DNA from: Clostridiaceae bacterium UBA6110
GTDB lineage: Bacteria > Bacillota > Clostridia > Clostridiales > Clostridiaceae
DNA length: 8,124 bases
Reading direction: 5' to 3'
Assembly (NCBI GenBank): GCA_002428415.1
Contig: DIWI01000097.1
Span: 23,867 to 31,990 of the forward strand
The translations under genes and the position numbers were made by a program. Under the pieces are notes generated by a model that saw only the letters and a program-made list of their open reading frames with translations, did not search any database and was not told where the DNA came from. Positions 1-5,906 of this stretch are shown in pieces; position 1 is the first letter of the stretch; each line of letters opens with the position of its first letter.

Positions 1-144
1 CAGGAGCTTTCATTCAGGACACCTGAGCACTTCCTGCCGCTGCTTTACGTGCTTGGAGCGGCAGAAGGGGATGACAGCATAAGGGTCTTCAATGAATCCT
101 GTACCATGGGCTCGATCTCCATGACAGGCTATATCTTCGGGTAG
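1..144 (+). CDS. LigB-family extradiol ring-cleavage dioxygenase (YgiD / 4,5-DOPA dioxygenase type), C-terminal fragment
   Basis: Frame 1 is open from the window edge and gives 47 residues ending in a TAG stop. The visible tail contains TPEHFLPLLYVLG and then GSISMTGYIFG, which match the C-terminal signature of the YgiD/4,5-DOPA extradiol dioxygenase branch of the LigB superfamily. These are cytosolic, metal-dependent ring-opening enzymes; the conserved His of the TPEH motif (residue 13 of the fragment) belongs to the C-terminal part of the active site. The N-terminal roughly 200 residues, including the other metal ligands, lie outside the window, so integrity and substrate cannot be judged. 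In anaerobes the physiological role of this family is unclear. The next gene begins 30 nt downstream on the same strand, so co-transcription is likely. The family call is fairly secure; the DOPA substrate is only a family label. Confidence 0.85.
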   Translation, partial: QELSFRTPEHFLPLLYVLGAAEGDDSIRVFNESCTMGSISMTGYIFG

Positions 145-174
145 GCTGCCTCAGACCGGATTAAGAGGAGGTGG

Positions 175-819
175 ATGATGGAAAGGAATTACAGGAATAA
201 CCTGATTCTCCTTGTGCTGTATCTTGGCATAGTCCTATGGTCCGCGTGGAAACCCTACGGCCGGCTCGTGTGGCTGATGCAGTCGCTGGCAGCTCTGCTC
301 GTGGTACTCGTACTCATCCTCACTTACAAGAGGTTCAGGTTCACCACATTCATCTATATAGTTGTGCTTGTGCATATGACTATCATTCTTATTGGCGCAC
401 ACTACACCTACTCGAGGAATCCGTTGTTTGAACTTTTAAAGACTGAGCTTGGCCTTTCCAGGAACTACTATGACAGGGTTGGCCATTTCTTTCAGGGCTT
501 CGGGCCGGCACTCATGGCGAGAGAGATCCTGATACGCGGGAACCATGTCAAGAGGGGAAGGATGCTTACATTCATTGTCGTTACCATGTGCCTTGGGATG
601 AGCGCTTTCTATGAGCTGCTGGAGCTGGGGACGTCATATCTGCTTGGTCTCCCGGTGGAAGTGGTAATGGGGATGCAGGGCTCTTCATGGGACTCCCAGT
701 GGGACATGCTGATGGCACTTATTGGCTCAATAGCGGCACTCGCCTTATTCAGCAGAATCCATGACAGAAGTTTGAAGTCGAATAGTGTATATAGAAAAAG
801 TGAACACAAGAAAACATAG
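175..819 (+). CDS. DUF2238 (YjdF-type) multi-pass inner-membrane protein
   Basis: This is a 214-residue hydrophobic protein of the usual length for the DUF2238/YjdF family, whose function is unknown. Membrane segments are visible at about residues 9-25, 30-50, 57-77, 129-150 and 178-194, with a further less hydrophobic segment near 104-120. Family-type conserved motifs sit between them: HYTY (76-79), DRVGHFFQGF (100-109), FYELLE (145-150) and the QGSSWDSQWDM stretch (168-178), whose acidic and aromatic residues suggest a polar site at the membrane face. The C-terminus is short and basic. AGGAGG lies at 166-171; the tandem ATGATG offers starts at 175 and 178, and the second has the more usual 6-nt spacing, so the true start may be 178. 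The TAG stop overlaps the ribosome binding site of the branching-enzyme gene, which indicates tight coupling. No role in glycogen metabolism is known for this family. Confidence 0.85.
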   Translation: MMERNYRNNLILLVLYLGIVLWSAWKPYGRLVWLMQSLAALLVVLVLILTYKRFRFTTFIYIVVLVHMTIILIGAHYTYSRNPLFELLKTELGLSRNYYDRVGHFFQGFGPALMAREILIRGNHVKRGRMLTFIVVTMCLGMSAFYELLELGTSYLLGLPVEVVMGMQGSSWDSQWDMLMALIGSIAALALFSRIHDRSLKSNSVYRKSEHKKT

Positions 820-823
820 GAGG
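818..823 (+). promoter_or_regulatory. Ribosome binding site of the branching enzyme overlapping the upstream stop codon
   Basis: AGGAGG begins on the second base of the TAG stop codon (817-819) of the DUF2238 gene and lies 5 nt before the ATG at 829. Ribosomes terminating on the membrane-protein gene would be placed directly on this site, so the two genes are probably translationally coupled. Confidence 0.8.
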
Positions 824-828
824 TACTT

Positions 829-2853
829 ATGGCTGAGAAACAGACAAACAATGAAGAAGTTCTGAAGATACTGGACATCGACCCATGGCTGTCATCACAT
901 AAAAGTGACATTGACCTGAGGATGAGCAGATACAGGGAGGTCAAAAAGGCGCTGCTTGGAGAAGGTAAGAGCTTCAATGACTTCGCCAACGGGCATCATT
1001 TCTTCGGATTCCACAAGACTCTGGATGGCTGGTTCTACAGGGAATGGGCGCCAAATGCTGAAGCCCTGTATCTTATAGGTGACTTCAATGGCTGGAACAG
1101 AGGCTCACACCCACTGGAGAAGAAGGACGGAGGAGTCTGGGAGATATTCCTGCCGGGGACTGATTCGCTTCAGCACGGGTCCCTGGTCAAGGTCAGCGTT
1201 CACCACAAGGGAGTGATGAGGGACAGGATTCCGCTCTATATCAAGAGAGTGATACAGAACAAGAAGACCAATGACTTCAGTGGAATGATATGGGACCCCA
1301 AGGAGCAGTTCGTCTGGACTGACGGTGATTTCAGGATAGACAGGAATAAACCCCCGTTCATATACGAGACCCACATAGGCATGGCGCAGGAGCGCGAAGG
1401 AATCGGAACCTACAAGGAGTTCGAGGATAACCTGCTTCCAAGGGTGAAGAAGCTTGGCTACAACACGATACAGATCATGGCCATCATGGAGCATCCTTAC
1501 TATGCTTCATTCGGTTATCATGTATCCAACTATTTCGCAGCCTCGTCATGGTTCGGTATCCCGGAGGAGCTGAAGTCCATGATCAACAAAGCGCACGAGA
1601 TGGGTATCACTGTTCTCATGGATATAGTTCAGTCACATGCCGTCAAGAACATCTCTGAAGGGATAAACGAATTCGACGGCACTGTCCAGCAGTTCTTCCA
1701 TGAAGGTGCCAGGGGTACTCACAGCGCATGGGATTCCAAGCTCTTCAACTACGGAAAGCATGAGGTCATACACTTCCTGCTCTCAAACATCAAGTTCTGG
1801 ATGGAGGAGTATCATTTCGACGGCTTCAGGTTCGATGGTGTCACCTCCATGATATATAACGACCATGGACTGGGAACTGCCTTTGACAGCTATGACAAGT
1901 ACTTCAGCATGAACACTGACCTTGATGCCCTGACTTACCTGCAGTTCGCAAATGAGCTGATAAGGGAGATGAGGCCGGATGCCCTGAGCATAGCTGAGGA
2001 CATGAGCGGAATGCCTGGCATGTGCCTGCCGATAGAATACGGCGGCATAGGCTTTGATTACAGGCTTGCCATGGGAATGCCTGACTTCTGGGTGAAGACG
2101 CTGAAGATGAAGGATGATGACTGGGACATGAGTTCCATGTTCCATGAGCTTTCGACCACCAGATACATGGAAAAGAGGGTAGGGTACGTTGAGTCACATG
2201 ACCAGGCACTGGTCGGCGACAAGACGCTCATATTCAGAATGGCTGATAAGGAAATGTACTGGAACATGAACAAAGGCAGCCAGAACCTGGCAATAGACAG
2301 GGCCATTGCACTTCATAAGATGGCAAGGCTGATAACCATATCCCTGGGATCAGAGGGTTACCTGAATTTCATGGGGAATGAGTTCGGGCATCCTGAATGG
2401 ATAGATTTTCCAAGGGAAGGGAACGGCTGGAGCTTCAAGCACTGCAGAAGGCAGTGGAACCTTGCAGACAGCGAATATCTCAGGTACTTTGACCTTAACC
2501 AGTTCGACATCGCCATGATCCATACGATGTCAGGCGAAGGTCTCATGGGAGGCGTCCCGAAGCCCCTTGACATAGACAATCCCAAGAAGATGATCTCATT
2601 CAGGAAGGATGACCACATATTCATCTTCAACTTCCATCCGACGGATTCCTATACTGAATACGAGCTGCCCATACATGAGGACTCATCATGGAAGGTAGTC
2701 ATGGATACTGATGAATCGCTTTTCGGCGGACAGGGAAGGATATCCCATGATGTGACATTCGAAACCCATAAGCTTAAGGTAAACCCAGAATATACCGGGA
2801 TAACAGTGTATTCACCAAGCAGGACAGGAATGCTTCTTAAGAGGGTAAAGTAG
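829..2853 (+). CDS. glgB: 1,4-alpha-glucan branching enzyme, eukaryote-like GH13 (GH13_8-type)
   Basis: This 674-residue enzyme transfers alpha-1,4 glucan segments to form alpha-1,6 branches in glycogen in the cytosol. An N-terminal CBM48-like beta domain is visible at about 65-165 (WFYREWAPNA, LIGDFNGWN), followed by the GH13 barrel (about 175-570) and a C-terminal all-beta domain. All four GH13 regions are intact: DIVQSH at 265-270, GFRFDG at 332-337 with nucleophile Asp336, AED at 389-391 with acid/base Glu390, and ESHDQ at 455-459 with transition-state Asp458. Long stretches (WDSKLFNYG, ESHDQALVGDKT, NFMGNEFGHPEW) match the animal/plant/fungal-like subfamily GH13_8 rather than the E. coli/Bacillus GlgB subfamily GH13_9. 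The length, close to 700, also fits that group. In region I the His usual in this subfamily before SH is Gln268, a variable position. No glgA, glgC, glgD or glgP lies in view; the nearest same-strand partner is the DUF2238 gene. Confidence in the activity is high. Confidence 0.95.
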   Translation: MAEKQTNNEEVLKILDIDPWLSSHKSDIDLRMSRYREVKKALLGEGKSFNDFANGHHFFGFHKTLDGWFYREWAPNAEALYLIGDFNGWNRGSHPLEKKDGGVWEIFLPGTDSLQHGSLVKVSVHHKGVMRDRIPLYIKRVIQNKKTNDFSGMIWDPKEQFVWTDGDFRIDRNKPPFIYETHIGMAQEREGIGTYKEFEDNLLPRVKKLGYNTIQIMAIMEHPYYASFGYHVSNYFAASSWFGIPEELKSMINKAHEMGITVLMDIVQSHAVKNISEGINEFDGTVQQFFHEGARGTHSAWDSKLFNYGKHEVIHFLLSNIKFWMEEYHFDGFRFDGVTSMIYNDHGLGTAFDSYDKYFSMNTDLDALTYLQFANELIREMRPDALSIAEDMSGMPGMCLPIEYGGIGFDYRLAMGMPDFWVKTLKMKDDDWDMSSMFHELSTTRYMEKRVGYVESHDQALVGDKTLIFRMADKEMYWNMNKGSQNLAIDRAIALHKMARLITISLGSEGYLNFMGNEFGHPEWIDFPREGNGWSFKHCRRQWNLADSEYLRYFDLNQFDIAMIHTMSGEGLMGGVPKPLDIDNPKKMISFRKDDHIFIFNFHPTDSYTEYELPIHEDSSWKVVMDTDESLFGGQGRISHDVTFETHKLKVNPEYTGITVYSPSRTGMLLKRVK

Positions 2854-2900
2854 CGAAAGTTGCTTTAAACATCGAAACATGATTATTGAGTGAAAACATA

Positions 2901-2929
2901 AGCGGCAGGGAGACTATCTCCCTGCCGCT
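2901..2929. terminator. Bidirectional intrinsic terminator between convergent glgB and degV
   Basis: A perfect 13-bp GC-rich stem (AGCGGCAGGGAGA at 2901-2913 with its complement at 2917-2929) closes a 3-nt loop CTA. It lies 47 bases after the glgB stop and 6 bases beyond the degV stop on the opposite strand, so it is placed to end both transcripts. On the minus strand it is followed by TATGTTTTC, a short T tract; on the plus strand the run is only GTTT, so termination of glgB may be less efficient. Confidence 0.85.
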
Positions 2930-2935
2930 GCTCGT

Positions 2936-3859
2936 TTACTGATTGCTGGTCCTTCTTACGAGTTTTTCCTTTATGTGCTGAATAAAGTCCGCATGCGGCT
3001 TCTCAAGGAAGAACATCGAAAGTCCTCCAAGCCCTACGTGAGTACCTACAGCCACTCCCATCTGCATCATGTATATGTCTCCATCGAACCCTGTCTTTTC
3101 TACAAAGAGGTTCTTCAGGTTCTCTGCCCTGTGGATGTCTGAAGTATATCCGATTATGACGAAATCAGTCTCATCATAGTCGACCCTTTCCAGAAATTCC
3201 TGCACATAGAAATTAAGCACCTGCTTCAGTCCGCGTTTCTTCGCGACCACTGCGCCTTTGGTGTTCTTCATTGACATTATGGGTTGGATACCGAGCATCT
3301 TTCCTATGATTGCGCCAGTGCCTGAAAGCCTGCCGCTCCTGATGAGGTTTTCAAGGTCCTCAACTGAAAGGAAATGCTTTATCCTGTACTTCACGTGTTC
3401 ACAATAGTCGACAAGCTCTTCAAAGCTATAGCCAAGGTCTCTGAGCCTTGCGCACTTAACTATCAGCCATCCGCTTCCATGGCTCATTGACACTGAGTCT
3501 ATGATTTCTATCCTTACCTTGGACTCAGGATGGCTCTCGAAATACAGGTCCTTTGAAAGCACAGCACCCTGATAGGATCCGCTTGTGCCACTGGACATGC
3601 AGATACAGAGTATCTCATCATGCCCGGCTTCCTCTGCTTTCCTGAAGCAGTCCATGTATGATTCAGGGGTAGGCATGGAGGTTGTCGGTGGCTTGGCGTA
3701 GGTAGCGAGCCTTGAATAAAATTCATCAGCAGTGATATCTATCCTGTCACGGTATTCCTTGCCGTCAATCGACACTATCAGTGGCGCAATTGATATGTCA
3801 TATTTTTTAAGCATCTCATCCGACAAATCGCAGGTTGAATCGGCCATAATCTTTATCAT
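2936..3859 (-). CDS. DegV family protein (fatty-acid-binding, FakB-like)
   Basis: This is a 307-residue protein with the DegV fold. Family landmarks are the N-terminal DSTCDL (7-12), TTSMPTPES (59-67), the SSGTSGSYQ lipid-pocket motif (89-97), IDSVSMSHGSG (120-130), GRLSGTGA (176-183) and the GTHVGLGGL C-terminal loop with conserved His274 region. DegV proteins bind a fatty acid; those called FakB present it to the kinase FakA for phosphorylation and entry into phospholipid synthesis. No fakA is in view, so the FakB role is inferred. The frame stays open 29 codons further upstream to 3946, but the start at 3859 is preferred because AGGAG (3868-3872, minus strand) sits 8 nt before it and because DegV proteins begin almost directly with the (V/I)-x-DS motif. 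The gene is transcribed alone, convergent with glgB and divergent from usp. Confidence 0.92.
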   Translation of the reverse strand: MIKIMADSTCDLSDEMLKKYDISIAPLIVSIDGKEYRDRIDITADEFYSRLATYAKPPTTSMPTPESYMDCFRKAEEAGHDEILCICMSSGTSGSYQGAVLSKDLYFESHPESKVRIEIIDSVSMSHGSGWLIVKCARLRDLGYSFEELVDYCEHVKYRIKHFLSVEDLENLIRSGRLSGTGAIIGKMLGIQPIMSMKNTKGAVVAKKRGLKQVLNFYVQEFLERVDYDETDFVIIGYTSDIHRAENLKNLFVEKTGFDGDIYMMQMGVAVGTHVGLGGLSMFFLEKPHADFIQHIKEKLVRRTSNQ

Positions 3860-3886
3860 AATGAAAACTCCTGTTTCGGTAGAATA

Positions 3887-3911
3887 CCGGCTAAAATCGA
3901 TTTCAGTCCGG
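3887..3911. promoter_or_regulatory. Imperfect palindrome in the degV leader (possible operator or RNA hairpin)
   Basis: CCGG at 3887-3890 and CCGG at 3908-3911 flank a near-palindromic core centred on ATCGAT (3896-3901), with inner arms CTaAAATC and GATTTcAG that differ by one A/C position; one extra T (3907) offsets the outer arms. It lies 28-52 bases upstream of the degV start, inside the probable 5' untranslated region or promoter. As DNA it could bind a dimeric repressor; as RNA it could form a hairpin. No known operator was recognised in it. Confidence 0.4.
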
Positions 3912-4102
3912 CTATCAATAAACAATATCATTGTCTGACGCAACATGCAATATTATTATTTCAGCTGGTAAGATAAGATTATTTGGTAATGAGTGTTGGT
4001 CTTCTTAAGCTGCTGATTCTAAAGAGTTGCGGAATGCATCCTGAAGTTCAGCCCAATGACGGTTTCAGAGGGGAAATCCTTTGAGGTTCAAACAAAATAC
4101 CG

Positions 4103-4120
4103 AAATTGTTCAAATTGTTC
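4103..4120 (+). repeat. Tandem 9-bp direct repeat AAATTGTTC x2 upstream of the usp promoter
   Basis: Two exact, abutting copies of AAATTGTTC lie at 4103-4111 and 4112-4120, at the position expected for the -35 element of the TATAAT at 4136-4141. Near-exact one-turn spacing (9 bp) is compatible with a regulator binding the same DNA face. The right end, TTCACAA (4118-4124), together with TTGT at 4106-4109 resembles a degenerate Rex-type operator (TTGTGAA-N4-TTCACAA), but the spacing is one base too long and the left half is poor. Confidence 0.6.
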
Positions 4121-4141
4121 ACAAGGGCTCTGTGGTATAAT
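4113..4141 (+). promoter_or_regulatory. Sigma-A-type promoter for the usp leader
   Basis: A consensus -10 box TATAAT is at 4136-4141. The -35 is weak: AATTGT (4113-4118) has the standard 17-bp spacing, and TTGTTC (4115-4120) is a better hexamer but only 15 bp away. A perfect -10 with a poor -35 inside a tandem repeat suggests a promoter needing, or blocked by, a regulator. Transcription would begin near 4148. Confidence 0.6.
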
Positions 4142-4147
4142 GATGGT

Positions 4148-4238
4148 AAGAAATATGGAAGCTTTGCGCCGGCGGCGCCTGGATGCGTTCCAACATACTA
4201 GACAGTTAACCGGCCTCATGCGGGGTCGGTTTGTTTTT
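4148..4238 (+). ncRNA. Putative structured leader RNA / attenuator (or free small RNA) upstream of usp
   Basis: Starting about 7 nt after TATAAT and ending at a poly-T tract, this stretch of about 90 nt can fold into two units. The first is an irregular stem TGGAA-GC (4156-4162) with GC-g-TTCCA (4185-4192) enclosing a GCGCC/GGCGC hairpin (4166-4170 with 4174-4178). The second is the terminator described separately. A short alternative pairing GCCGG (4168-4172) with CCGGC (4210-4214) would break the terminator stem, the kind of switch expected in an attenuator or riboswitch. I did not recognise any named riboswitch class: no T-box, c-di-GMP-I, TPP, FMN, cobalamin, glycine or purine core is evident. 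It could instead be an independent small RNA. Confidence 0.5.
4208..4238 (+). terminator. Intrinsic terminator inside the usp 5' leader
   Basis: AACCGGCCTC (4208-4217) pairs with GGGGTCGGTT (4222-4231) in a 10-bp stem with two G-U pairs around the tetraloop ATGC, directly followed by TGTTTTT (4232-4238). It lies downstream of a TATAAT promoter and 63 bases before the usp start codon, with no gene between promoter and terminator, so it would stop transcripts before they reach usp unless it is relieved or bypassed. Confidence 0.8.
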
Positions 4239-4301
4239 CAATTGAGGAGTTTCAGCAGTCAAGCCTGTGATGCTTCCGGTACAAGGAAGGAGGTAGGCAT
4301 C

Positions 4302-4727
4302 ATGTTCAAGAAGATACTTGTAGCTACAGACGGGTCCGAGTATTCAAGACATGCATTTTCAGCAGCAGTGGAGATTGCCAGAGGATTCGGGTCGGAAATT
4401 GAATTGCTTCATGTCATAATGAAGCATCCGCATCTCATGGCCAGCGAGGTAAGTGCAGGGATAGACATGACGAGCATGGAGTATGAGGAAATCAGCAAGA
4501 CGGCAATGGAAGATACGATGAAGGGAATTGACGTTGGAGAAATCAAGGTTGAAACAAAGATAGTCCATGGATATCCATCGCAAGAGGTTGTCGAGGAAGC
4601 GAAGAAGGGTGCAGATCTTATTGTAATGGGAACCAAGGGACACGGACCATGGGCCGGAGCCATAATGGGAAGTGTAACCCAGAGGGTGGTCTCAAACGCA
4701 CCTTGCCCTGTACTTGTAGTCAAATAG
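4302..4727 (+). CDS. Universal stress protein (UspA family), ATP-binding type
   Basis: This is a 141-residue single-domain Usp of standard length, a small cytosolic alpha/beta protein implicated in survival under stress, starvation or energy limitation. The N-terminal strand and loop KKILVATDGSEYS (3-15) carry the conserved Asp10. The nucleotide-binding signature G-x2-G-x9-G-S is complete (Gly110, Gly113, Gly123, Ser124), so it should bind ATP, unlike UspA-type members that lack this loop. The C-terminus SNAPCPVLVVK is typical. The start at 4302 is chosen because AAGGAGGT (4287-4294) lies 7 nt upstream and family members begin directly with the KKILVATDGS strand; a longer in-frame reading from 4056 would cover the promoter and terminator. 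The gene appears monocistronic and is preceded by a leader terminator, implying conditional expression. Confidence 0.93.
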   Translation: MFKKILVATDGSEYSRHAFSAAVEIARGFGSEIELLHVIMKHPHLMASEVSAGIDMTSMEYEEISKTAMEDTMKGIDVGEIKVETKIVHGYPSQEVVEEAKKGADLIVMGTKGHGPWAGAIMGSVTQRVVSNAPCPVLVVK

Positions 4728-4774
4728 CTGAATTTGAAGCAATCTGAAACTAGTGCCGGATAAAAAAGTGATGA

Positions 4775-4800
4775 GGGCCGCCGGAAGTATCCGGCGGCCT
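4775..4800 (+). terminator. GC-rich hairpin between usp and hypB (probable terminator or attenuator)
   Basis: GGCCGCCGGA (4776-4785) pairs perfectly with TCCGGCGGCC (4790-4799) around the loop AGTA, extended by a G-U pair (4775/4800). It lies 48 bases after the usp stop. There is no T tract on the plus-strand side, so as a classical terminator it is incomplete. Just upstream, GCCGGATA (4755-4762) is complementary to TATCCGGC (4788-4795) and could compete with the main stem. Confidence 0.5.
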
Positions 4801-4811
4801 GATGCCTGACA

Positions 4812-4820
4812 TGGTATCAT
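4812..4820 (+). promoter_or_regulatory. hypB: Candidate extended -10 promoter for the hypB operon
   Basis: TG-G-TATCAT at 4812-4820 matches the extended -10 form TGnTATAAT with five of six -10 bases. There is no recognisable -35 at 17 bp, where the GC hairpin lies. Transcription would start near 4827, leaving a leader of about 27 nt that carries the GGAGG at 4843-4847. Confidence 0.4.
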
Positions 4821-4853
4821 ATATACGAAGAGATCAGTAACCGGAGGAAGAAC

Positions 4854-5537
4854 ATGGATGAAATAAGGCTCATAGACATAAGGCAGACTATCCTTTCAGT
4901 TAATGAGGATGAGTCGGAGAATGTAAGGAAGTTGCTTGAGGCTGACAAAGTGTTCATGATGAACCTGATGTCGTCTCCAGGATCAGGGAAGACAAGTATC
5001 ATAGTCGAAACTATGAAAAGGCTGAGGGACAGGTACAGGATAGGGGTAATAGAGGGTGACATAGATTCAATGGTTGATTCCGAGAGGATAGTCAGTGAAG
5101 GCGGCTATGCTGTGCAGCTGAGGACAGGTGGCGACTGTCATCTTGATGCGGCAATGGTACGGTCAGCCCTGGACACGATGGAAACGAAGGATTTTGATGT
5201 CATAATAGTAGAGAACATCGGTAACCTTGTCTGCCCTGCAGAGTTTGACATTGGAGAGAGCCTGAAGGTCATGATACTCAGCGTGCCTGAGGGTGATGAC
5301 AAGATACTGAAGTATCCCAACATGTTCAGGGTCTGCGATGTGCTCCTCATTAACAAGGTGGATGCCGCAGGCTATTTCGATTTTGATTTTGAGGCTCTTG
5401 AGTCAAGGGTTAAGGTGCTTAATCCCAGTATGAAGGTCTTCAGGGTTTCCGCAAGGACCGGAGAAGGTCTGGACGGATGGTGCGCCTGCCTTTCCGGCAA
5501 GATAGAGGAATACAGGCAGAAGGCAGGTACAGTCTGA
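4854..5537 (+). CDS. hypB: HypB, nickel-insertion GTPase for hydrogenase maturation
   Basis: This 227-residue SIMIBI-class GTPase works with HypA to deliver Ni2+ to the large subunit of [NiFe]-hydrogenase (in some bacteria also to urease). The P-loop SPGSGKTS spans 41-48 with Lys46; GDIDS (68-72), the ENIGNLVCPA segment (120-129) and the guanine-specificity motif NKVD (167-170) are all present. The G-domain metal site is intact: Cys95-His96 in GGDCHLDA and Cys127 in NLVCP. The N-terminus is short and lacks both the CxxCGC high-affinity nickel motif and the His-rich stretch found in some HypB proteins, so it should act as a transfer GTPase without nickel storage. GGAGG at 4843-4847 is 6 nt before the ATG. 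hypA follows after 18 nt. No hydrogenase, hypC-F or urease gene is in the window, so the client enzyme is unknown. Confidence 0.95.
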   Translation: MDEIRLIDIRQTILSVNEDESENVRKLLEADKVFMMNLMSSPGSGKTSIIVETMKRLRDRYRIGVIEGDIDSMVDSERIVSEGGYAVQLRTGGDCHLDAAMVRSALDTMETKDFDVIIVENIGNLVCPAEFDIGESLKVMILSVPEGDDKILKYPNMFRVCDVLLINKVDAAGYFDFDFEALESRVKVLNPSMKVFRVSARTGEGLDGWCACLSGKIEEYRQKAGTV

Positions 5538-5555
5538 TGGGAAGGGGAATAGAGG

Positions 5556-5906
5556 ATGCATGAGCTTCCGCTTACATACAGGATATTTGATCAGGCAATG
5601 AAGGCTGCTGAAGAAAACAAGGCAGTGCGGATCGATGCTGTGTATCTCAGGGTAGGCGAGATGAGGGATTTCGTTGAGGAGATCACCCAGAAATACTGGG
5701 ACTATATAAGCAGGGGTACCATTGCAGAAGGTGCCAGGATAAGATTCCTCAGGGTGCCTGCAGCAGCCAGGTGCAGCGCCTGCGGAGAAATCTTCAACTT
5801 CGACTGGAGGTCAAAGGAACCGACAACCTGTCTGAAATGCGGCGGAGAAGACGTGTCACTTTATTCCGGGTCAGAGCTTGAGGTAGTAAGGATAGCCATA
5901 GTCTGA
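5556..5906 (+). CDS. hypA: HypA, nickel metallochaperone
   Basis: This is a 116-residue protein of the usual HypA length. It begins MHEL, with the N-terminal amine and His2 forming the known nickel site, and has a zinc-binding rubredoxin-like loop with Cys73-x2-Cys76 and Cys92-x2-Cys95. HypA binds Ni2+ and hands it, together with HypB, to the hydrogenase large subunit. All nickel and zinc ligands are present, so it should be functional. A purine-rich AAGGGG about 8 nt upstream serves as ribosome binding site. It is 18 nt downstream of hypB; the hypB-hypA order is the reverse of the common hypAB arrangement. The Fe-S protein gene follows after 43 nt with no terminator seen, so the three probably form one operon. 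Confidence 0.96.
   Translation: MHELPLTYRIFDQAMKAAEENKAVRIDAVYLRVGEMRDFVEEITQKYWDYISRGTIAEGARIRFLRVPAAARCSACGEIFNFDWRSKEPTTCLKCGGEDVSLYSGSELEVVRIAIV

Larger units (their letters stand above)
3860..4301. other. Divergent intergenic region between degV and usp
   Basis: This 442-base interval contains no convincing gene. Going left to right it holds the degV ribosome binding site and palindrome (3868-3911), an AT-rich stretch up to about 4000 that should include the degV promoter although no good -35/-10 pair stands out, and roughly 100 featureless bases (about 4000-4100). After these come a tandem 9-bp repeat plus TATAAT promoter (4103-4141), a structured leader ending in an intrinsic terminator (about 4148-4238), and the usp ribosome binding site (4287-4294). 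An in-frame extension of usp back to 4056 runs through all of these control elements and is not considered coding. Confidence 0.75.

Noticed and set aside
609..989. Minus-strand 126-codon reading frame across the DUF2238/glgB junction, and similar frames antisense to glgB, hypB and the Fe-S gene
   Set aside because: They are antisense or out-of-frame shadows of well-supported genes, with low-complexity Ser/Leu- or His-rich translations and no ribosome binding sites.
3860..3946. N-terminal extension of degV by 29 codons
   Set aside because: The AGGAG ribosome binding site and palindrome fall inside it, and DegV proteins begin with the motif that follows the 3859 start.
4148..4238. tRNA, SRP RNA or a known riboswitch in the usp leader
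   Set aside because: No cloverleaf with a GGTTCRA T-arm, no GGAAGGAAGC-type SRP loop, and no T-box, TPP, FMN, cobalamin, glycine or GEMM core could be identified by eye.
4056..4301. N-terminal extension of the usp reading frame by 82 codons
   Set aside because: It would span a TATAAT promoter and an intrinsic terminator, has no good ribosome binding site, and Usp proteins start at the KKILVATDGS strand, right after the AAGGAGGT at 4287-4294.
4814..4826. GTAT-N5-ATAC inverted repeat upstream of hypB as a NikR nickel-repressor site
   Set aside because: The NikR operator known from E. coli is GTATGA-N16-TCATAC; the arms here are only four bases and the spacing is wrong.
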